From positions 62,001 through 126,000 of the forward strand of contig NZ_JAGTJJ010000031.1 in NCBI RefSeq assembly GCF_028435365.1: a stretch of DNA of 64,000 bases, given 5' to 3'. The position numbers and the translations under genes are program-made. Shown here piece after piece: positions 8,676-18,528 of the stretch (positions are counted from its first letter, which is position 1; every line of letters starts with the position of its first letter). This stretch comes from Polyangium jinanense. GTDB taxonomy: Bacteria; Myxococcota; Polyangia; Polyangiales; Polyangiaceae. The notes beneath the pieces were generated by a model. The model was not told the DNA's origin. It saw only the letters and a program-made list of their open reading frames with translations, and did no database searches.

Positions 8676-10336
8676 GCGAGGACAAGCAGGAAAAGAAGGG
8701 GTCCTCTTCGGCGGCTGCGGCAACGCAGCACGCCGAGGAGACCCTCATCGCCGTTCGCAAAGAGAAGGCCACGAAGATCCGCGGGCGCGGGGAAAACCCG
8801 TTCGCCAACGACGTCACGTCGGGCGAGCCGCTCGTGGATCTCGCGGCTGCCCGCGCGCGGTTCGACGGCGCGAAAAACGCCGCAGGCCGGTACGACGCCG
8901 AGAAGGTCGCGCCCGAGCCCCTGCGTATCTCGGGCCGGGTGCTCTTCCTGCGGCAGATGGGCGGCGTCTCGTTCGTGCGCCTCCGCGATCGCACGGGCGA
9001 GCTGCAGCTCTACTGCGACGAGGCCGTGCTCGGCGAGGCCTACGCGCGCCTGCACGAGGAGATCGACCTCGGCGACATCATCGAGGCGAGCGGCACGGCG
9101 ATGGCCACGCAGAAGGGCGAGCTCAGCGTCAAGGCGACGAGCTTCCGCCTGCTCACGAAGGCCTATCGACCGCTGCCCACGAAGACGAGCTTCAAGGACG
9201 TCGAGGCGCGTTACCGCATGCGCTACGTCGACCTCGTGGCGAACCGCGAGGTCGCCACGGTCTTCCGGGCGCGTACGTTCATCATCTCGGCGCTGCGCCG
9301 TTTCTTCGACGGCAAAGGGTTCCTCGAGGTCGAGACGCCCACGATGCACACGATCATCGGCGGCGCCGCGGCCCGGCCCTTCAAGACGCACCACAACACG
9401 CTCGACATGGAGCTCTTCATGCGCATCGCGCCGGAGCTCTACCTGAAGCGTCTCGTCGTGGGCGGCTTCGAGCGCGTCTACGAGATCGCGCGCTGTTATC
9501 GGAACGAGGGGCTCTCCACGCGGCACAACCCCGAGTTCACGATGCTCGAGTACTACCAGGCCTACGCCACGTACGAGACGCTCATGGACCAGACCGAGGC
9601 CATGCTGCGCGCCGTCGACGAGGCGCTCGCCGCGGCCGTTCCCGAGGAGCACGCGTCTTGGGCGAAGGCGCGCACCTGGTCCTTCGAGCGGTTCGTTCGG
9701 GTCCCGATGGCGAAGGCCATCGAGAACGCCCTCGCCCGCTCCGGTTTGCCCCCCGAGGTCGCCACGCGTGTCGCCGACGACGACGCGCCGATCAAGGCCT
9801 GGGCGAAGGCGGCCAAGGAGAAGAAGCGCGAGATCGACTGGGCGAACTTCCGCTCGGGCATGAAGAAGTGCGACAGCGAGGGTGAGCGCGTCTTCTGCGC
9901 CTACGAGTACCTCGCCGAGCCCTTCCTCACCGCGGATTACCGCACGGACGACGGCTCGAAGAGCCTGCCCGTGTTCATCATCGACTACCCGTTCGAGGTT
10001 TCGCCGCTGGCGCGGAAGAAGGACGGGAATGAAGCGCTCGTCGACAGGTTCGAGCTCTTCGTCGACGGCCGCGAGCTCTGCAACGCCTTCAGCGAGCTGA
10101 ACGATCCCGAGGATCAGGACGCACGCTTCCGGGCGCAGGTCGAGAAGAAGGCCAAAGGCGCCGAGGAGACGATGGACTACGACGCCGATTACGTGCGCGC
10201 GCTCGAGTACGGCATGCCGCCGACCGCGGGCTTCGGCATGGGCGTCGATAGGCTCACGATGCTGCTCACGGGCGCCGCGTCGATCCGCGACGTCATCCTT
10301 TTCCCCCTCCTCCGGCCCGAGGCGAGCGGCAGTTGA
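8672..10336 (+). CDS. lysS: Lysyl-tRNA synthetase, class II
   Basis: Charges tRNA-Lys. The GTG start at 8672 overlaps the prfB stop, implying translational coupling. The 554-residue protein has an N-terminal OB-fold anticodon-binding domain (about 80-185) and a class II catalytic core: motif 2 region [11 protein letters not shown] at 251 onward with RCYRNEG, and motif 3 GMGVDRL at 522-528. It is about 50 residues longer than E. coli LysS, mainly because of a Lys/Asp-rich insertion around residues 330-400. Its last bases overlap the start of the permease gene. Confidence 0.95.
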   Translation: MSEDKQEKKGSSSAAAATQHAEETLIAVRKEKATKIRGRGENPFANDVTSGEPLVDLAAARARFDGAKNAAGRYDAEKVAPEPLRISGRVLFLRQMGGVSFVRLRDRTGELQLYCDEAVLGEAYARLHEEIDLGDIIEASGTAMATQKGELSVKATSFRLLTKAYRPLPTKTSFKDVEARYRMRYVDLVANREVATVFRARTFIISALRRFFDGKGFLEVETPTMHTIIGGAAARPFKTHHNTLDMELFMRIAPELYLKRLVVGGFERVYEIARCYRNEGLSTRHNPEFTMLEYYQAYATYETLMDQTEAMLRAVDEALAAAVPEEHASWAKARTWSFERFVRVPMAKAIENALARSGLPPEVATRVADDDAPIKAWAKAAKEKKREIDWANFRSGMKKCDSEGERVFCAYEYLAEPFLTADYRTDDGSKSLPVFIIDYPFEVSPLARKKDGNEALVDRFELFVDGRELCNAFSELNDPEDQDARFRAQVEKKAKGAEETMDYDADYVRALEYGMPPTAGFGMGVDRLTMLLTGAASIRDVILFPLLRPEASGS

Positions 10337-12027
10337 TCGACAAGGCGCCCTTCCTCGTCCTGCAAATCCTCTCCGTCCTCGCGGCCGTGTGGCTTGCCGT
10401 GCTCGGCGTCCGGCGCCTGCACGCAGGTTCGCCGCGGGGCATCGGCTGGATCTTCGGATCGCTGTTCGGGTTCGCCTTCGTCGTGCTTTCGCACTTCGCG
10501 GCGAAGACCCCGCGCGAGCGATTCGCGCCGTTCAAGCTGCGGGACGAGATCGTCGGGTTCTCCGCGCTCGGCACGGGCGTCGTCTTCCTTCTCGCGGTGC
10601 TCGCCGCGCTCTTGCCGGTGATCCTCGACCTGCTCGAGCGCCGGGGCTTCAGCTCGTACGTGGGCGCACGGCACGTGCGCGCCACGAAGAGCGGATTTCT
10701 CACGGTGATCAGCGTGCTCAGCATGGCCGGCGTCGCCGTGAGCTCGTGCGCGCTCTGCTCCGTGACGAGCATCATGGGCGGCTTCGGCGCCGACCTGAAG
10801 CGCAAGATCCTGGGCAACAACGCGCACATCGTCGTCGACGTGACGCGGCCCGGCGGTTACGGCGACTGGGAGGACAAGCTCGACGGCATAAGGCTCGCGG
10901 TCGCGCCGAAGGGCGGGGCGGCGACGCCGGTCGTGGCGGGCGACGCGATGGGCTCGTCGGCGTCGAACACCGCGGGCGCGCTCGTGCGTGGCATCGACAC
11001 GAACACGATCGCGCAGGTGATCGACCTCAAGCAGAACATCGAGGTCGGCAACTTCGACTGGCTCGACGACCCGGAGAAGCTCGCGGATCTGCCGGCCGAT
11101 ACGATCATCGGCCGGGGCCCCGGGGGCGAGCCGTACTTCAAGGGGCCGGACCTGCGCGCCTCGGCGGACCTCGATCCGGCCGTGAAGGCGGCGCTGCGCA
11201 AGGACGTGAAGATCCTGCCGGGCGTGATCATCGGCAAGGAGCTCGCGAAGAGCCTGCACGTGCTCGTGGGCGACGAGATCACGTTGCTCTCGCCGATGGG
11301 CGAGCTCGGCCCGATGGGCGTGATGCCGCGGACGCGCAGGTTCCGCGTCGCGGCGATCTTCTACAGCGGGATGTACGAGTACGACGCGACGCACGCGTAC
11401 ATCAAGCTCGACGTGGCCCAGAGCTTCTTCAGCATGGGCGACAACATCAGCCAGATCGACGTGCGCGTGCCGGATCCCGAGCGGGTCGCGGAGGTGACGC
11501 CGCTCGTACAGGCTGCGGCCGCGAAGTTCGACATGGGGGAGGGCAAGGAGCCGCTCCGCGTGCGCGACTGGGTGGAGATGAACAAGAACCTCTTCAGCGC
11601 CCTCAAGCTGGAGAAGATCGCGACGTTCATCATCCTCTCGATCGCAATCGCGGTCGCGAGCTTCTGCATCGTCTGCACGCTGCTCCTCATGGTGACCGAG
11701 AAGGGCAAGGAGATCGCGATCCTGAAGGCGCTCGGCGCTTCGGACGGCGCGATCATGCGCATCTTCATGCTCGAAGGCGTCATCATCGGCGGCATCGGCA
11801 CCGTGTTCGGCGTGGGCACCGCGTTCGCCGCCTGCTCGGGCCTCGCGCGCTTCGGGGTCCGATTGGATCCCGAGGTGTATTACATCGACCGATTGCCGGT
11901 GAACGTGAACGGGAGCGACTACGCGATGGTCGCGGTCGCCGCGCTCATCATCTGCACGATCGCCACCCTTTATCCGGCCCGCGCGGCGTCGAGGCTATCG
12001 CCCGTCGACGGGCTCCGTTACGAGTGA
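10333..12027 (+). CDS. LolC/LolE-type ABC transporter permease (lipoprotein release family)
   Basis: Inner-membrane subunit that, with the ATPase encoded next, probably extracts lipoproteins for delivery to the outer membrane. 564 residues from a TTG start overlapping the lysS stop (TTGA). The family core is an N-terminal TM and conserved segment ([20 protein letters not shown], near residue 117), a large periplasmic domain, and a C-terminal FtsX-type three-TM block ending [17 protein letters not shown]. Three extra hydrophobic helices lie before the core (about 5-25, 36-55, 78-100), making it longer than typical LolC/E of about 400 residues. A single permease suggests a homodimeric LolF-like arrangement. 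Confidence 0.82.
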   Translation: MIDKAPFLVLQILSVLAAVWLAVLGVRRLHAGSPRGIGWIFGSLFGFAFVVLSHFAAKTPRERFAPFKLRDEIVGFSALGTGVVFLLAVLAALLPVILDLLERRGFSSYVGARHVRATKSGFLTVISVLSMAGVAVSSCALCSVTSIMGGFGADLKRKILGNNAHIVVDVTRPGGYGDWEDKLDGIRLAVAPKGGAATPVVAGDAMGSSASNTAGALVRGIDTNTIAQVIDLKQNIEVGNFDWLDDPEKLADLPADTIIGRGPGGEPYFKGPDLRASADLDPAVKAALRKDVKILPGVIIGKELAKSLHVLVGDEITLLSPMGELGPMGVMPRTRRFRVAAIFYSGMYEYDATHAYIKLDVAQSFFSMGDNISQIDVRVPDPERVAEVTPLVQAAAAKFDMGEGKEPLRVRDWVEMNKNLFSALKLEKIATFIILSIAIAVASFCIVCTLLLMVTEKGKEIAILKALGASDGAIMRIFMLEGVIIGGIGTVFGVGTAFAACSGLARFGVRLDPEVYYIDRLPVNVNGSDYAMVAVAALIICTIATLYPARAASRLSPVDGLRYE

Positions 12028-12031
12028 GCCC

Positions 12032-12790
12032 ATGAGCGAGCCGCTCATCGTCATCGAGAATCTGCAAAAATCGTTCGTCCACATGGGGCGTCGGCTCGAC
12101 GTGCTCCGCGGGATCGATCTCGTCATCGATCAAGGCGAGGTCGTGGCGATCGTCGGCCCCTCGGGCGCGGGCAAGAGCACGCTCCTCCATTGCATCGGCA
12201 CGCTCGATTTGCCGACGGCCGGGAAGATCAAGCTCGCAGGCGAGCACCTCGTGGGCCTGCCGAGCGCGCGGCTTGCGGCGATCCGGAACCGCACGATTGG
12301 CTTCGTGTTCCAGTTCCACCACCTCCTGCCCGAGTTCAATGCGCTGGAGAACGTGATGATGCCCGGCCTGATCCAGGGCAAATCACGCCGGGAAATGGAG
12401 GCGCCCGCGACGGCGCTGCTCACGGAGGTGGGTCTCGCGCACCGCGTGACGCATCGGCCCGGCGAGCTCTCGGGCGGCGAGCAGCAACGCGTGGCGCTGG
12501 CGCGCGCGCTCGTGCTCTCGCCGAAGCTTTTGCTCGCCGACGAGCCGACGGGCAACCTCGATTCGAGCACCTCGAAGGCGATGCACGACCTCTTCTTCGA
12601 GATCAATCGCAAGCACGGCACGACGATCGTGGTCGTCACGCACAATCCGAGCTTCGCCGAGTCGATGCCGCGGATGGTGACGGTGACCGACGGGAGGATC
12701 GAGAGCGACGTGCGTCGCGGTCAATCCCCGTTCGAGAGCGAAAAAGCGGGCGCTGCGGCCGCGGCGCCCGCAGCGGCGGCCGAAGCCTAG
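12032..12790 (+). CDS. lolD: Lipoprotein-release ABC transporter ATPase LolD
   Basis: ATPase that drives lipoprotein extraction together with the preceding permease. 252 residues with Walker [10 protein letters not shown] (42-50), the signature [15 protein letters not shown], Walker [13 protein letters not shown] and a switch His in VVVTHN. The gene starts four bases after the permease stop and has no SD of its own, so coupling is likely. It ends with an Ala-rich tail not usual for LolD. Its TAG stop and the stop of the convergent gene share the palindrome CTAG (12787-12790). Confidence 0.9.
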   Translation: MSEPLIVIENLQKSFVHMGRRLDVLRGIDLVIDQGEVVAIVGPSGAGKSTLLHCIGTLDLPTAGKIKLAGEHLVGLPSARLAAIRNRTIGFVFQFHHLLPEFNALENVMMPGLIQGKSRREMEAPATALLTEVGLAHRVTHRPGELSGGEQQRVALARALVLSPKLLLADEPTGNLDSSTSKAMHDLFFEINRKHGTTIVVVTHNPSFAESMPRMVTVTDGRIESDVRRGQSPFESEKAGAAAAAPAAAAEA

Positions 12791-13695
12791 GGTTTTGCCA
12801 GGGAGAGTTTCTCCGCGATCTTCGCGCTCGATTGCGCGGCGCGGACCGGGTTCGAGAACGGGAACGTGATCGAGACGCCGTCGGTCGTGACCGTGCGCGC
12901 GCCGTCGTCGCGCACGATCTCGAGGATCGTGCTCTCGTCGAGCGGGGCCGTGGCGGCCTGAATCGTGGCCAGATCTTTCGCGGCCGGCACGTGTTTCGGC
13001 GTGCGGACGCCCCCGGGCAAACCCATCACATAGACGAGGGCGGCGGCGGCCTTTTTCGTGTCCTTGCCGTGGAACCAGGCGCCGACGTCGCGCGTGTCGA
13101 GATGAGCGCAGCCGGCGTAGAGCGCGGCGCCGTCGGCGTTCGTCTCGCGCGCGATTCGCTCGCCGAGGCCGATGAATCGATTGCGGCCTTCGAGCTCGAA
13201 AAAGGCCCGCGCATACCCTTCCGAGAAAGCGATTTCGAGCTCGCCCTCGGGCTCGTGGCGCACCACGGAGACGGACCCGTCGTTCACCTTCGCGAGCACC
13301 GCGTCCACGTCCTCGCCGAGCTTGCTCTTCTGGCCCGCGGCCTCGATCACCGGATGCGTGACCATCTTCCCGTCTTTCGGGCCGAGCCACAGCCGCACCG
13401 TGAATCCTTCGAGCGGCATCGCGCCCCAGGAGCTGCCGGTCCAGAGCATCGTGCGCGCGGCCTCGCAGGCGCGGGCGAGCCGTTCGCTTCGTTGCGCGGG
13501 GGTTTCGGTGCCCGGCTCGGCCGAGGCGGCGGGCGCCGGCGGGGGCCGCCTTCGCAGCGCCGTCACCGTGATCAGCAACATCATGCCGATGCCGAGGCCG
13601 ATCGCGAGGGGGGCGAATCGTTGCGCGGGCGGGAGCTCGACGCCGGACGGCTTCTTCGGGCCCGGGCCGCGCTTTTGGGGAGGGGTCTTCGGCAT
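12787..13695 (-). CDS. Uncharacterised protein with one N-terminal transmembrane segment
   Basis: No family recognised. The 302 residues start with a basic, Pro-rich cytosolic tail, then one TM segment (about 28-46, [18 protein letters not shown]), an Arg/Pro linker and a soluble C-terminal domain that would lie outside the membrane. The soluble part has paired Cys (CEAARTML and YAGCAHLD) that could form a disulfide. The ATG at 13695 abuts a 9-bp hairpin. The gene converges on lolD and lies downstream of the Cys-repeat gene, separated by a terminator. Confidence 0.7.
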   Translation of the reverse strand: MPKTPPQKRGPGPKKPSGVELPPAQRFAPLAIGLGIGMMLLITVTALRRRPPPAPAASAEPGTETPAQRSERLARACEAARTMLWTGSSWGAMPLEGFTVRLWLGPKDGKMVTHPVIEAAGQKSKLGEDVDAVLAKVNDGSVSVVRHEPEGELEIAFSEGYARAFFELEGRNRFIGLGERIARETNADGAALYAGCAHLDTRDVGAWFHGKDTKKAAAALVYVMGLPGGVRTPKHVPAAKDLATIQAATAPLDESTILEIVRDDGARTVTTDGVSITFPFSNPVRAAQSSAKIAEKLSLAKP

Positions 13696-13716
13696 GGGCG
13701 GAGCTTACTCCGCCCA
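13695..13716 (-). promoter_or_regulatory. 9-bp hairpin abutting a start codon
   Basis: TGGGCGGAG (13695-13703) and CTCCGCCCA (13708-13716) pair around a CTTA loop. On the minus strand the GGGCGGAG arm looks like a ribosome binding site buried in the stem, and the stem ends at the ATG of the one-TM protein. It resembles the stem before prfB (7499-7528). Confidence 0.45.
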
Positions 13717-13733
13717 CGTGAGGCCGGGTACCG

Positions 13734-13774
13734 CGTTTGTCCGAATCCCGGGAAAACCGGGATTCGGACAAACG
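13734..13774 (-). terminator. Perfect 18-bp hairpin after the Cys-repeat gene
   Basis: CGTTTGTCCGAATCCCGG (13734-13751) is exactly complementary to 13757-13774, with a GAAAA loop. It lies directly downstream of the minus-strand Cys-repeat gene. Both arms carry the word GTTTGTCC that recurs through the window. There is no long T-run, so it may act as an mRNA end-protecting stem as much as a terminator. Confidence 0.7.
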
Positions 13775-13783
13775 CTTAGGGCT

Positions 13784-16090
13784 TCACGGCCCGAGGCAGT
13801 CGTTCGGGCATTCCTGGTAGAAGCCGCAGAGAACGATGGCGTTGTAGTCGGCGATGCCGAACACGTGCGCCTGCTCGCAGTTGAGCTGGCACTGCTGATC
13901 GCCGGGCGGGCACATCACGAAGCAGTCGTCGAGCGCGACGCATTCGGGGTTGTTGAGGCAGATCTGCAGGTCGTCCTCGCAGTTGCCGCCCATCCCCGCG
14001 GCGCAGGCATAGCAGCCGTTGCAGCCATTGGGGTTGTTGTCACAGCTCGCCGGGCAGCCAGCCGCCATCGGGTCCACGTTGCAGCTCGTCCCGCACTCCT
14101 GGCAGAAGATGCACTCGATGATGTTGTTGTACTGGTCGATGGCGGCCTGCGTCGTTTGCTGCACGCACATGTCCTGGCAGGCCGCGTCGCAGACGCCGCT
14201 CGGGGGGTTCAGGCAGTTGAAGAGCGTGACGCAGTCCTGGTCGTTCGCGCACGTCGCGAGCTCGTCCGAGCAGACGCCGTCGAACGCGCATTGATTGCAG
14301 GTGCCGCAACTCCCGAGCGTGTCACAGCCACCGGGCGGCTGGCAGACGCCGGCATAACAGGCGACGCTGGCCAGGCAGGCGTTGTCGCACATGCCGCAGT
14401 TTGCCTCGTCCGTCTGCGTGTCGACGCATTCGCTGCCGCACTTCGTCGTGCCGGCCGCGCAGGTCGCGCCGCATTGCCCGTTCGAGCAGACCTGGCCGGG
14501 GGCGCAGGCATTGCCGCACATGCCGCAGTTGCTCGGGTCGAGCTTCGTGTCGACGCAGACGTTGCCGCACTTCGTCGTGCCGGGGCCGCATTGCGCGGCG
14601 CACTGGCCGTTCGTGCAGACCTGGCCGGCGGCGCAGACGTTGCCGCAGGCGCCGCAGTTGCCCGGGTCGTTCTTTGTGTCGACGCAGGTGTTCGCGCACT
14701 TCTTCGTGCCGCCGACGCAGTTCAGGTTGCATTGACCGGCCGCGCAGACCTCGCCGGCCGCGCAGACCTTGCCGCACATGCCGCAGTTCGCGCCGTCCGT
14801 CTCGGTATCGACGCACTCGTTGCCGCACTTCGTCGTGCCGCCGACGCAGCTGAGCTGGCAGACGCCGTTCGAGCAGACCTGGCCAGCGGCGCAGGCTTTG
14901 CCGCACATGCCGCAGTTCGCCGTGTCCGTCTTGATGTCGACGCAGAGCGAGCCGCACTTCGTCGTTTGACCGACGCAGTTGAGCTGGCACTTGCCGGCCG
15001 TGCAGACCTCGCCGAAGGGACACGCCGTGCCGCAGGCGCCGCAATTCAGCGGGTCGAGCGACAGGTCGCTGCACTTGCCATTGCAGACCGTGGTGCCGCC
15101 GACGCAGGCGAGCTGGCACATCCCGTTCGAGCAGACCTGGCCGTTCGGACACGCCGTGCCGCACATGCCGCAGTTCAGCGGGTCGACGGTGGTATCGACA
15201 CACTTGCCATTGCAGTTCGTCGTGCCGCCGACGCAGGCGAGGCCGCATTGGCCGTTCGCGCAGACCTGGCCGGCCGCGCAGGCCGTGCCGCACATGCCGC
15301 AATTCGTCGGGTCGATGGTGGTATCGACGCACTTGCCATTGCAGTTCGTCGTGCCGCCGACGCATTGCGTGGCGCACTGGCCGTTCGAGCAAGCCTGGCC
15401 GGCCGGGCACGCCGTGCCGCACATGCCGCAGTTCAGCGCGTCGATGGTGAGGTCGACGCACTTGCCATTGCAGTTCGTCGTGCCGCCGACGCAGGCGAGG
15501 CCGCATTGCCCGTTCGCGCAGACCTCGCCGGCCGCGCAGGCCGTGCCGCACATGCCGCAGTTCGTCGGGTCGATGGTCGTGTCGACGCACTTGCCCTCGC
15601 AGTTCGTCGTGCCGCCGACGCATTGCGTGCCACACTGGCCGGCCGAGCAGACCTCACCGGCCGCGCAGGCCGTGCCGCACGTGCCGCAGTTCGTCGGGTC
15701 GATGGTCGTGTCGACGCATTTGCCTTCGCAGTTCGTCGTGCCGCCGGCACACGCGAGGCCGCACATCCCCGCGGTGCAGGTCTCGCCGGCCGCGCACGCC
15801 TTGCCACACGCGCCGCAGTTGTTCGGATCGATGTCGGTGAGCGTGCAGGTGCCGTCGCAGTCGGTTTGTCCGGACGGACACGTTTCGCCGCCGCCGGTGC
15901 CGCCGGTGCCGCCGCCCGCGCCACCGCTGCCGCCGTTGCCGCCGGTCGCGCCGGCGCCGCCATTGCCGTCGGTCGTGTTCGATCCGCCGCCGTCGCTACA
16001 CCCCGTCCACGAAGCCACGGCGAGGCTCATGAAAGCCGCCGTGAGCGCCCATCGCCACCCCCCGCGGGGGGACTGCGCTTTGCTACTCAT
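13784..16090 (-). CDS. Cysteine-rich repeat lipoprotein (12 tandem repeats)
   Basis: A probable exported, disulfide-rich surface lipoprotein of 768 residues. From ATG 16090 there is a signal peptide with lipobox SWTGC (lipid Cys31) and a Gly-rich linker (about 32-70). Twelve repeats of about 43 residues follow, each built as C-x-GGTTNCNGKCVD then NCGMCGTAC then GQVCxNGxC. A different Cys-rich C-terminal domain covers about the last 175 residues. It resembles the cysteine-repeat proteins common in myxobacteria (MXAN_6577-like). Repeats 2-6 are nearly identical, a sign of recent expansion. In-frame ATG 16123 is less likely, lacking an SD and spoiling the signal peptide. Function unknown. Confidence 0.85.
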   Translation of the reverse strand: MSSKAQSPRGGWRWALTAAFMSLAVASWTGCSDGGGSNTTDGNGGAGATGGNGGSGGAGGGTGGTGGGETCPSGQTDCDGTCTLTDIDPNNCGACGKACAAGETCTAGMCGLACAGGTTNCEGKCVDTTIDPTNCGTCGTACAAGEVCSAGQCGTQCVGGTTNCEGKCVDTTIDPTNCGMCGTACAAGEVCANGQCGLACVGGTTNCNGKCVDLTIDALNCGMCGTACPAGQACSNGQCATQCVGGTTNCNGKCVDTTIDPTNCGMCGTACAAGQVCANGQCGLACVGGTTNCNGKCVDTTVDPLNCGMCGTACPNGQVCSNGMCQLACVGGTTVCNGKCSDLSLDPLNCGACGTACPFGEVCTAGKCQLNCVGQTTKCGSLCVDIKTDTANCGMCGKACAAGQVCSNGVCQLSCVGGTTKCGNECVDTETDGANCGMCGKVCAAGEVCAAGQCNLNCVGGTKKCANTCVDTKNDPGNCGACGNVCAAGQVCTNGQCAAQCGPGTTKCGNVCVDTKLDPSNCGMCGNACAPGQVCSNGQCGATCAAGTTKCGSECVDTQTDEANCGMCDNACLASVACYAGVCQPPGGCDTLGSCGTCNQCAFDGVCSDELATCANDQDCVTLFNCLNPPSGVCDAACQDMCVQQTTQAAIDQYNNIIECIFCQECGTSCNVDPMAAGCPASCDNNPNGCNGCYACAAGMGGNCEDDLQICLNNPECVALDDCFVMCPPGDQQCQLNCEQAHVFGIADYNAIVLCGFYQECPNDCLGP
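14330..15895 (-). repeat. Twelve coding tandem repeats of about 129 bp
   Basis: The repeat block of the Cys-rich lipoprotein. The period is 129 bp (43 codons), and neighbouring copies in the 15.1-15.8 kb half are almost identical at DNA level, for example the recurring word TTGCCATTGCAGTTCGTCGT read on the plus strand. Such a block can change copy number by slippage or recombination, so assembly errors are possible here. Confidence 0.85.
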
Positions 16091-16404
16091 TGCTGTTGGA
16101 ACCTTCCTGGAAAGCAGGCACATCTCGATTCGAGCGGTTCATTTCTGTCCCCCACCGCACGGTCTTTCGCGTTCGTCGGCGCTCCGGCCGCACGCGCGGT
16201 ACTTTTTCAGGCGACCATGCCGCAGTTTTCGGAAGGAAATGATCCGCTGGAATCGCCCCGGGGACCGTCCCTCGGGCGACCGACCTTACCACTGCTTGGA
16301 CGGACGTGGAAGCGTCGGACGATTCTCGGAAGGACGTGGAATGTCCGATGACCAGGGAAAATGTCTGTTAAAGCGGCATTCTGTCTAGCAAAGTGGAATC
16401 GCTG
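16091..16404. other. 314-bp intergenic region upstream of the Cys-repeat gene
   Basis: Lies between the GMC oxidoreductase stop and the Cys-repeat start, both on the minus strand. GGACGTGGAA occurs twice exactly 30 bp apart (16302-16311 and 16332-16341), and CTCGATTCGAG (16124-16134) is a small palindrome near the start. CTAGC and GCTAG form a short inverted repeat just after the GMC stop. I see no convincing -10/-35 pair and no small gene. Confidence 0.5.
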
Positions 16405-18429
16405 CTAGCCTAGCCGCTGATGGAGGATTTCGGCGGCGCGCAGGGCCATGGCCATGATGGTCATCTGCGGGTTCACGCCGAGGGACGACGGGATGGCGCT
16501 GCCGTCGCATACGTAGAGTCCGGCGACGTCGTGAGCCTCGTGGTCGGGGCCGAGGCAGGAGCGGGCAGGATTGGTTCCGATACGGCACGTTCCGAGGGGG
16601 TGGTACGCCGTCACCTCGATGTCGCTCGGCTGAATGCGGCTCGACCGGAGCCGGGCAAGGGCCTCTTTCGTGCTCACCTCGTCATGACCCGCGACGAAAG
16701 GCAGGACGCGGCGCGCGCCGGCGGCCTGAAAGACGTCGCAGAGGATCTCGACGCCGCGCTGGAGGAGCCGCGTATCCCGCTCGTTCATGCGATAAAAGAG
16801 CAGCGGTCGGCCGCCGGGGCCCGTGCGGACCTCGCCGCGGCTATGGTCCTGGATCATGAAGCCGAACGTCGCGAGGTATGGGTATTTTTCCATCACCTCG
16901 ACGTACCTCGGCCCCGACCAGGGTACGCCGAGCGCGGCGACGTCGAACGGGAGCGAGCCACCCTCGAAGAGCAGGCCTTCCTCGGCGAAATGGTCGATCG
17001 AATACCCTTGCGGGATCCCGTTCCATTGATCGACGCGGTCGTCGAAGAGCGCCATCACCTTCGAGGCGGGGTGGATCGAGAGGTTTTTCCCGAGCATCCC
17101 CGAGGACAAACACGCGCCGCTGCGGCGGAGGAGGAGCGGCGTCATGAGCGCGCCGCCGGCGACGACGACGGCATCCGCGCGGACGCGGAGGCGCGGGGCG
17201 CGGCCGTTCGTCCGTTCGGCGCCGAGCGTCGCGGTGACGCCGCGGGCGCGTCCGGCCACGATGTCGACGAAATCGACGCGCGCGGCCGTCACGAGCTCGG
17301 CGCCGCGAGCGAGCGCGGCGGGCACGTAACTCACGTCGGTGGAGCGCTTGGCGCCCGTGGGGCAGCCGAAGCAGCAAATGCCTTGGCCGTCGCAATCGGG
17401 GGCGTTGCGGGTGAGCGCGTGGTGATGCAGTCCCAGGTGCTCGGCGCCGCGCGCGATGATGCCGGCGATCTTGCCGAGATGAAGCGGATTCGCGGGGGCG
17501 ACGCCGAGCATGGCCTCGACGCGCTCGTAATAAGGGCCGAGGCCCTCGGGCGAGAAGTCGCGGGGCAGGCCGTGATGATCACGCCAGTAGGCGAAGGTGC
17601 GGGCGGGGGCGCGGTAGCAGGTGCCCGAGTTGATGACCGTGCTGCCGCCGACGGCGCGGCCGGCCCAAACGGGAATGTTCACGTTGCCGAGGGCGACGGT
17701 CATTCCCTTGTCGCGATAGAGATTGCCAAACGCCCGCGAGGGCCTGCCGTTGAAGCTCGATCGCCGGTGGTAATGCCCCTCCTCCAAGAGGAGCACGGCT
17801 CGCCCGCGCGAGGCGAGCTCGTAGGCCGCGGCGGCGCCGCCCGCGCCCGTGCCGACGACGACGACCTCGCATTCGAGGTCGAGATCCGTATCGACTTCGC
17901 GCCCGTCGGTCACGCGGGCCATCCAGCGGGGTTTTTCGTCGCGCACCGTCTCGAGCTCGTAGCGGCAGCCGACGTGGCGGAACATCTCGGGCCGGTCGAA
18001 ATGCATGGCCTTGAGCGGCGTGAGCAGGACCCGGACGATCTCGCGGATCGGCAGCACGCGCGATTGCTCGAAGCGCCGGAGCGCCGAGAGCCGGTCCTCC
18101 GCGGAGAGCTCCGAGAACGGCCTTCGTTTCGTGGGCAGCGTGGAGAGCTCGACGGCCCAGAGCGAGGCCTGAAAGACGCGGATCGCCTCGCGGGGGATGT
18201 CGGACAGGTAGCGGTGCGTGGCCTCGGCGGTCGCGCGGCCCGCCCCTTCGAGGAAACGTCCCGGGGGGAGGGCGGCCTCGGCGACCGCCGTCAGGATGTC
18301 GAGCTCACGCGCGGAGAGCCACCGGTCTCGGTCGGCGCGTGCGGGGGCCGGCGCCTTGCGACGCAGGCCACGCGAGAGGCCCGCGGGATCGCTGGGGACG
18401 GAGAGCGAAGGGTCCGGGTGAGCAACCAT
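16405..18429 (-). CDS. GMC-family FAD-dependent oxidoreductase
   Basis: Flavoprotein alcohol or sterol oxidase/dehydrogenase of 674 residues. An N-terminal helical region (about 35-150) resembles the extra domain of long-chain alcohol oxidases. The FAD dinucleotide-binding motif VVVGTGAGGAAAAYELASRG lies at about 187-207, GGSTVINSGTCYR follows, then a Cys cluster (CDGQGICCFGCPTG). The C-terminal GMC block has the catalytic His in YHPLGTCR (H610) and SSLGVNPQMTI. ATG 18429 is preceded by AAGGGAG and a promoter-like dyad. It stands alone on the minus strand. The substrate cannot be read from sequence. Confidence 0.88.
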   Translation of the reverse strand: MVAHPDPSLSVPSDPAGLSRGLRRKAPAPARADRDRWLSARELDILTAVAEAALPPGRFLEGAGRATAEATHRYLSDIPREAIRVFQASLWAVELSTLPTKRRPFSELSAEDRLSALRRFEQSRVLPIREIVRVLLTPLKAMHFDRPEMFRHVGCRYELETVRDEKPRWMARVTDGREVDTDLDLECEVVVVGTGAGGAAAAYELASRGRAVLLLEEGHYHRRSSFNGRPSRAFGNLYRDKGMTVALGNVNIPVWAGRAVGGSTVINSGTCYRAPARTFAYWRDHHGLPRDFSPEGLGPYYERVEAMLGVAPANPLHLGKIAGIIARGAEHLGLHHHALTRNAPDCDGQGICCFGCPTGAKRSTDVSYVPAALARGAELVTAARVDFVDIVAGRARGVTATLGAERTNGRAPRLRVRADAVVVAGGALMTPLLLRRSGACLSSGMLGKNLSIHPASKVMALFDDRVDQWNGIPQGYSIDHFAEEGLLFEGGSLPFDVAALGVPWSGPRYVEVMEKYPYLATFGFMIQDHSRGEVRTGPGGRPLLFYRMNERDTRLLQRGVEILCDVFQAAGARRVLPFVAGHDEVSTKEALARLRSSRIQPSDIEVTAYHPLGTCRIGTNPARSCLGPDHEAHDVAGLYVCDGSAIPSSLGVNPQMTIMAMALRAAEILHQRLG

Positions 18430-18437
18430 GCGTGGCT

Positions 18438-18487
18438 CCCTTGTGTACTAAAAATTCTGTAGCGAAAGAACGCACAGAATACAAGGG
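18438..18487 (-). promoter_or_regulatory. Double dyad over a probable promoter of the GMC oxidoreductase
   Basis: Two nested inverted repeats: CCCTTGT (18438-18444) with ACAAGGG (18481-18487), and ATTCTGT (18454-18460) with ACAGAAT (18474-18480). On the minus strand TTGTAT, a 17-base spacer and TACAGA make a reasonable housekeeping promoter whose elements lie in the dyad arms. The AAGGGAG Shine-Dalgarno lies in the outer arm. A dimeric repressor binding here is an inference. Confidence 0.5.
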
Positions 18488-18528
18488 GGCGAACACGGCC
18501 GTGCCGCAGCGCGCCGCGGCCGGGGGGT

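Noticed and set aside
14330..15895. CRISPR-like appearance of regularly spaced repeats
   Set aside because: The 129-bp period is coding throughout, with no unique spacers and no cas genes.
13172..16351. A 1059-residue plus-strand open frame opposite the Cys-repeat gene
   Set aside because: It is the antisense of a GC-rich repeat gene and has Ala/Arg/Val low-complexity sequence with no start signal; the minus strand has a signal peptide and ordered Cys pattern.
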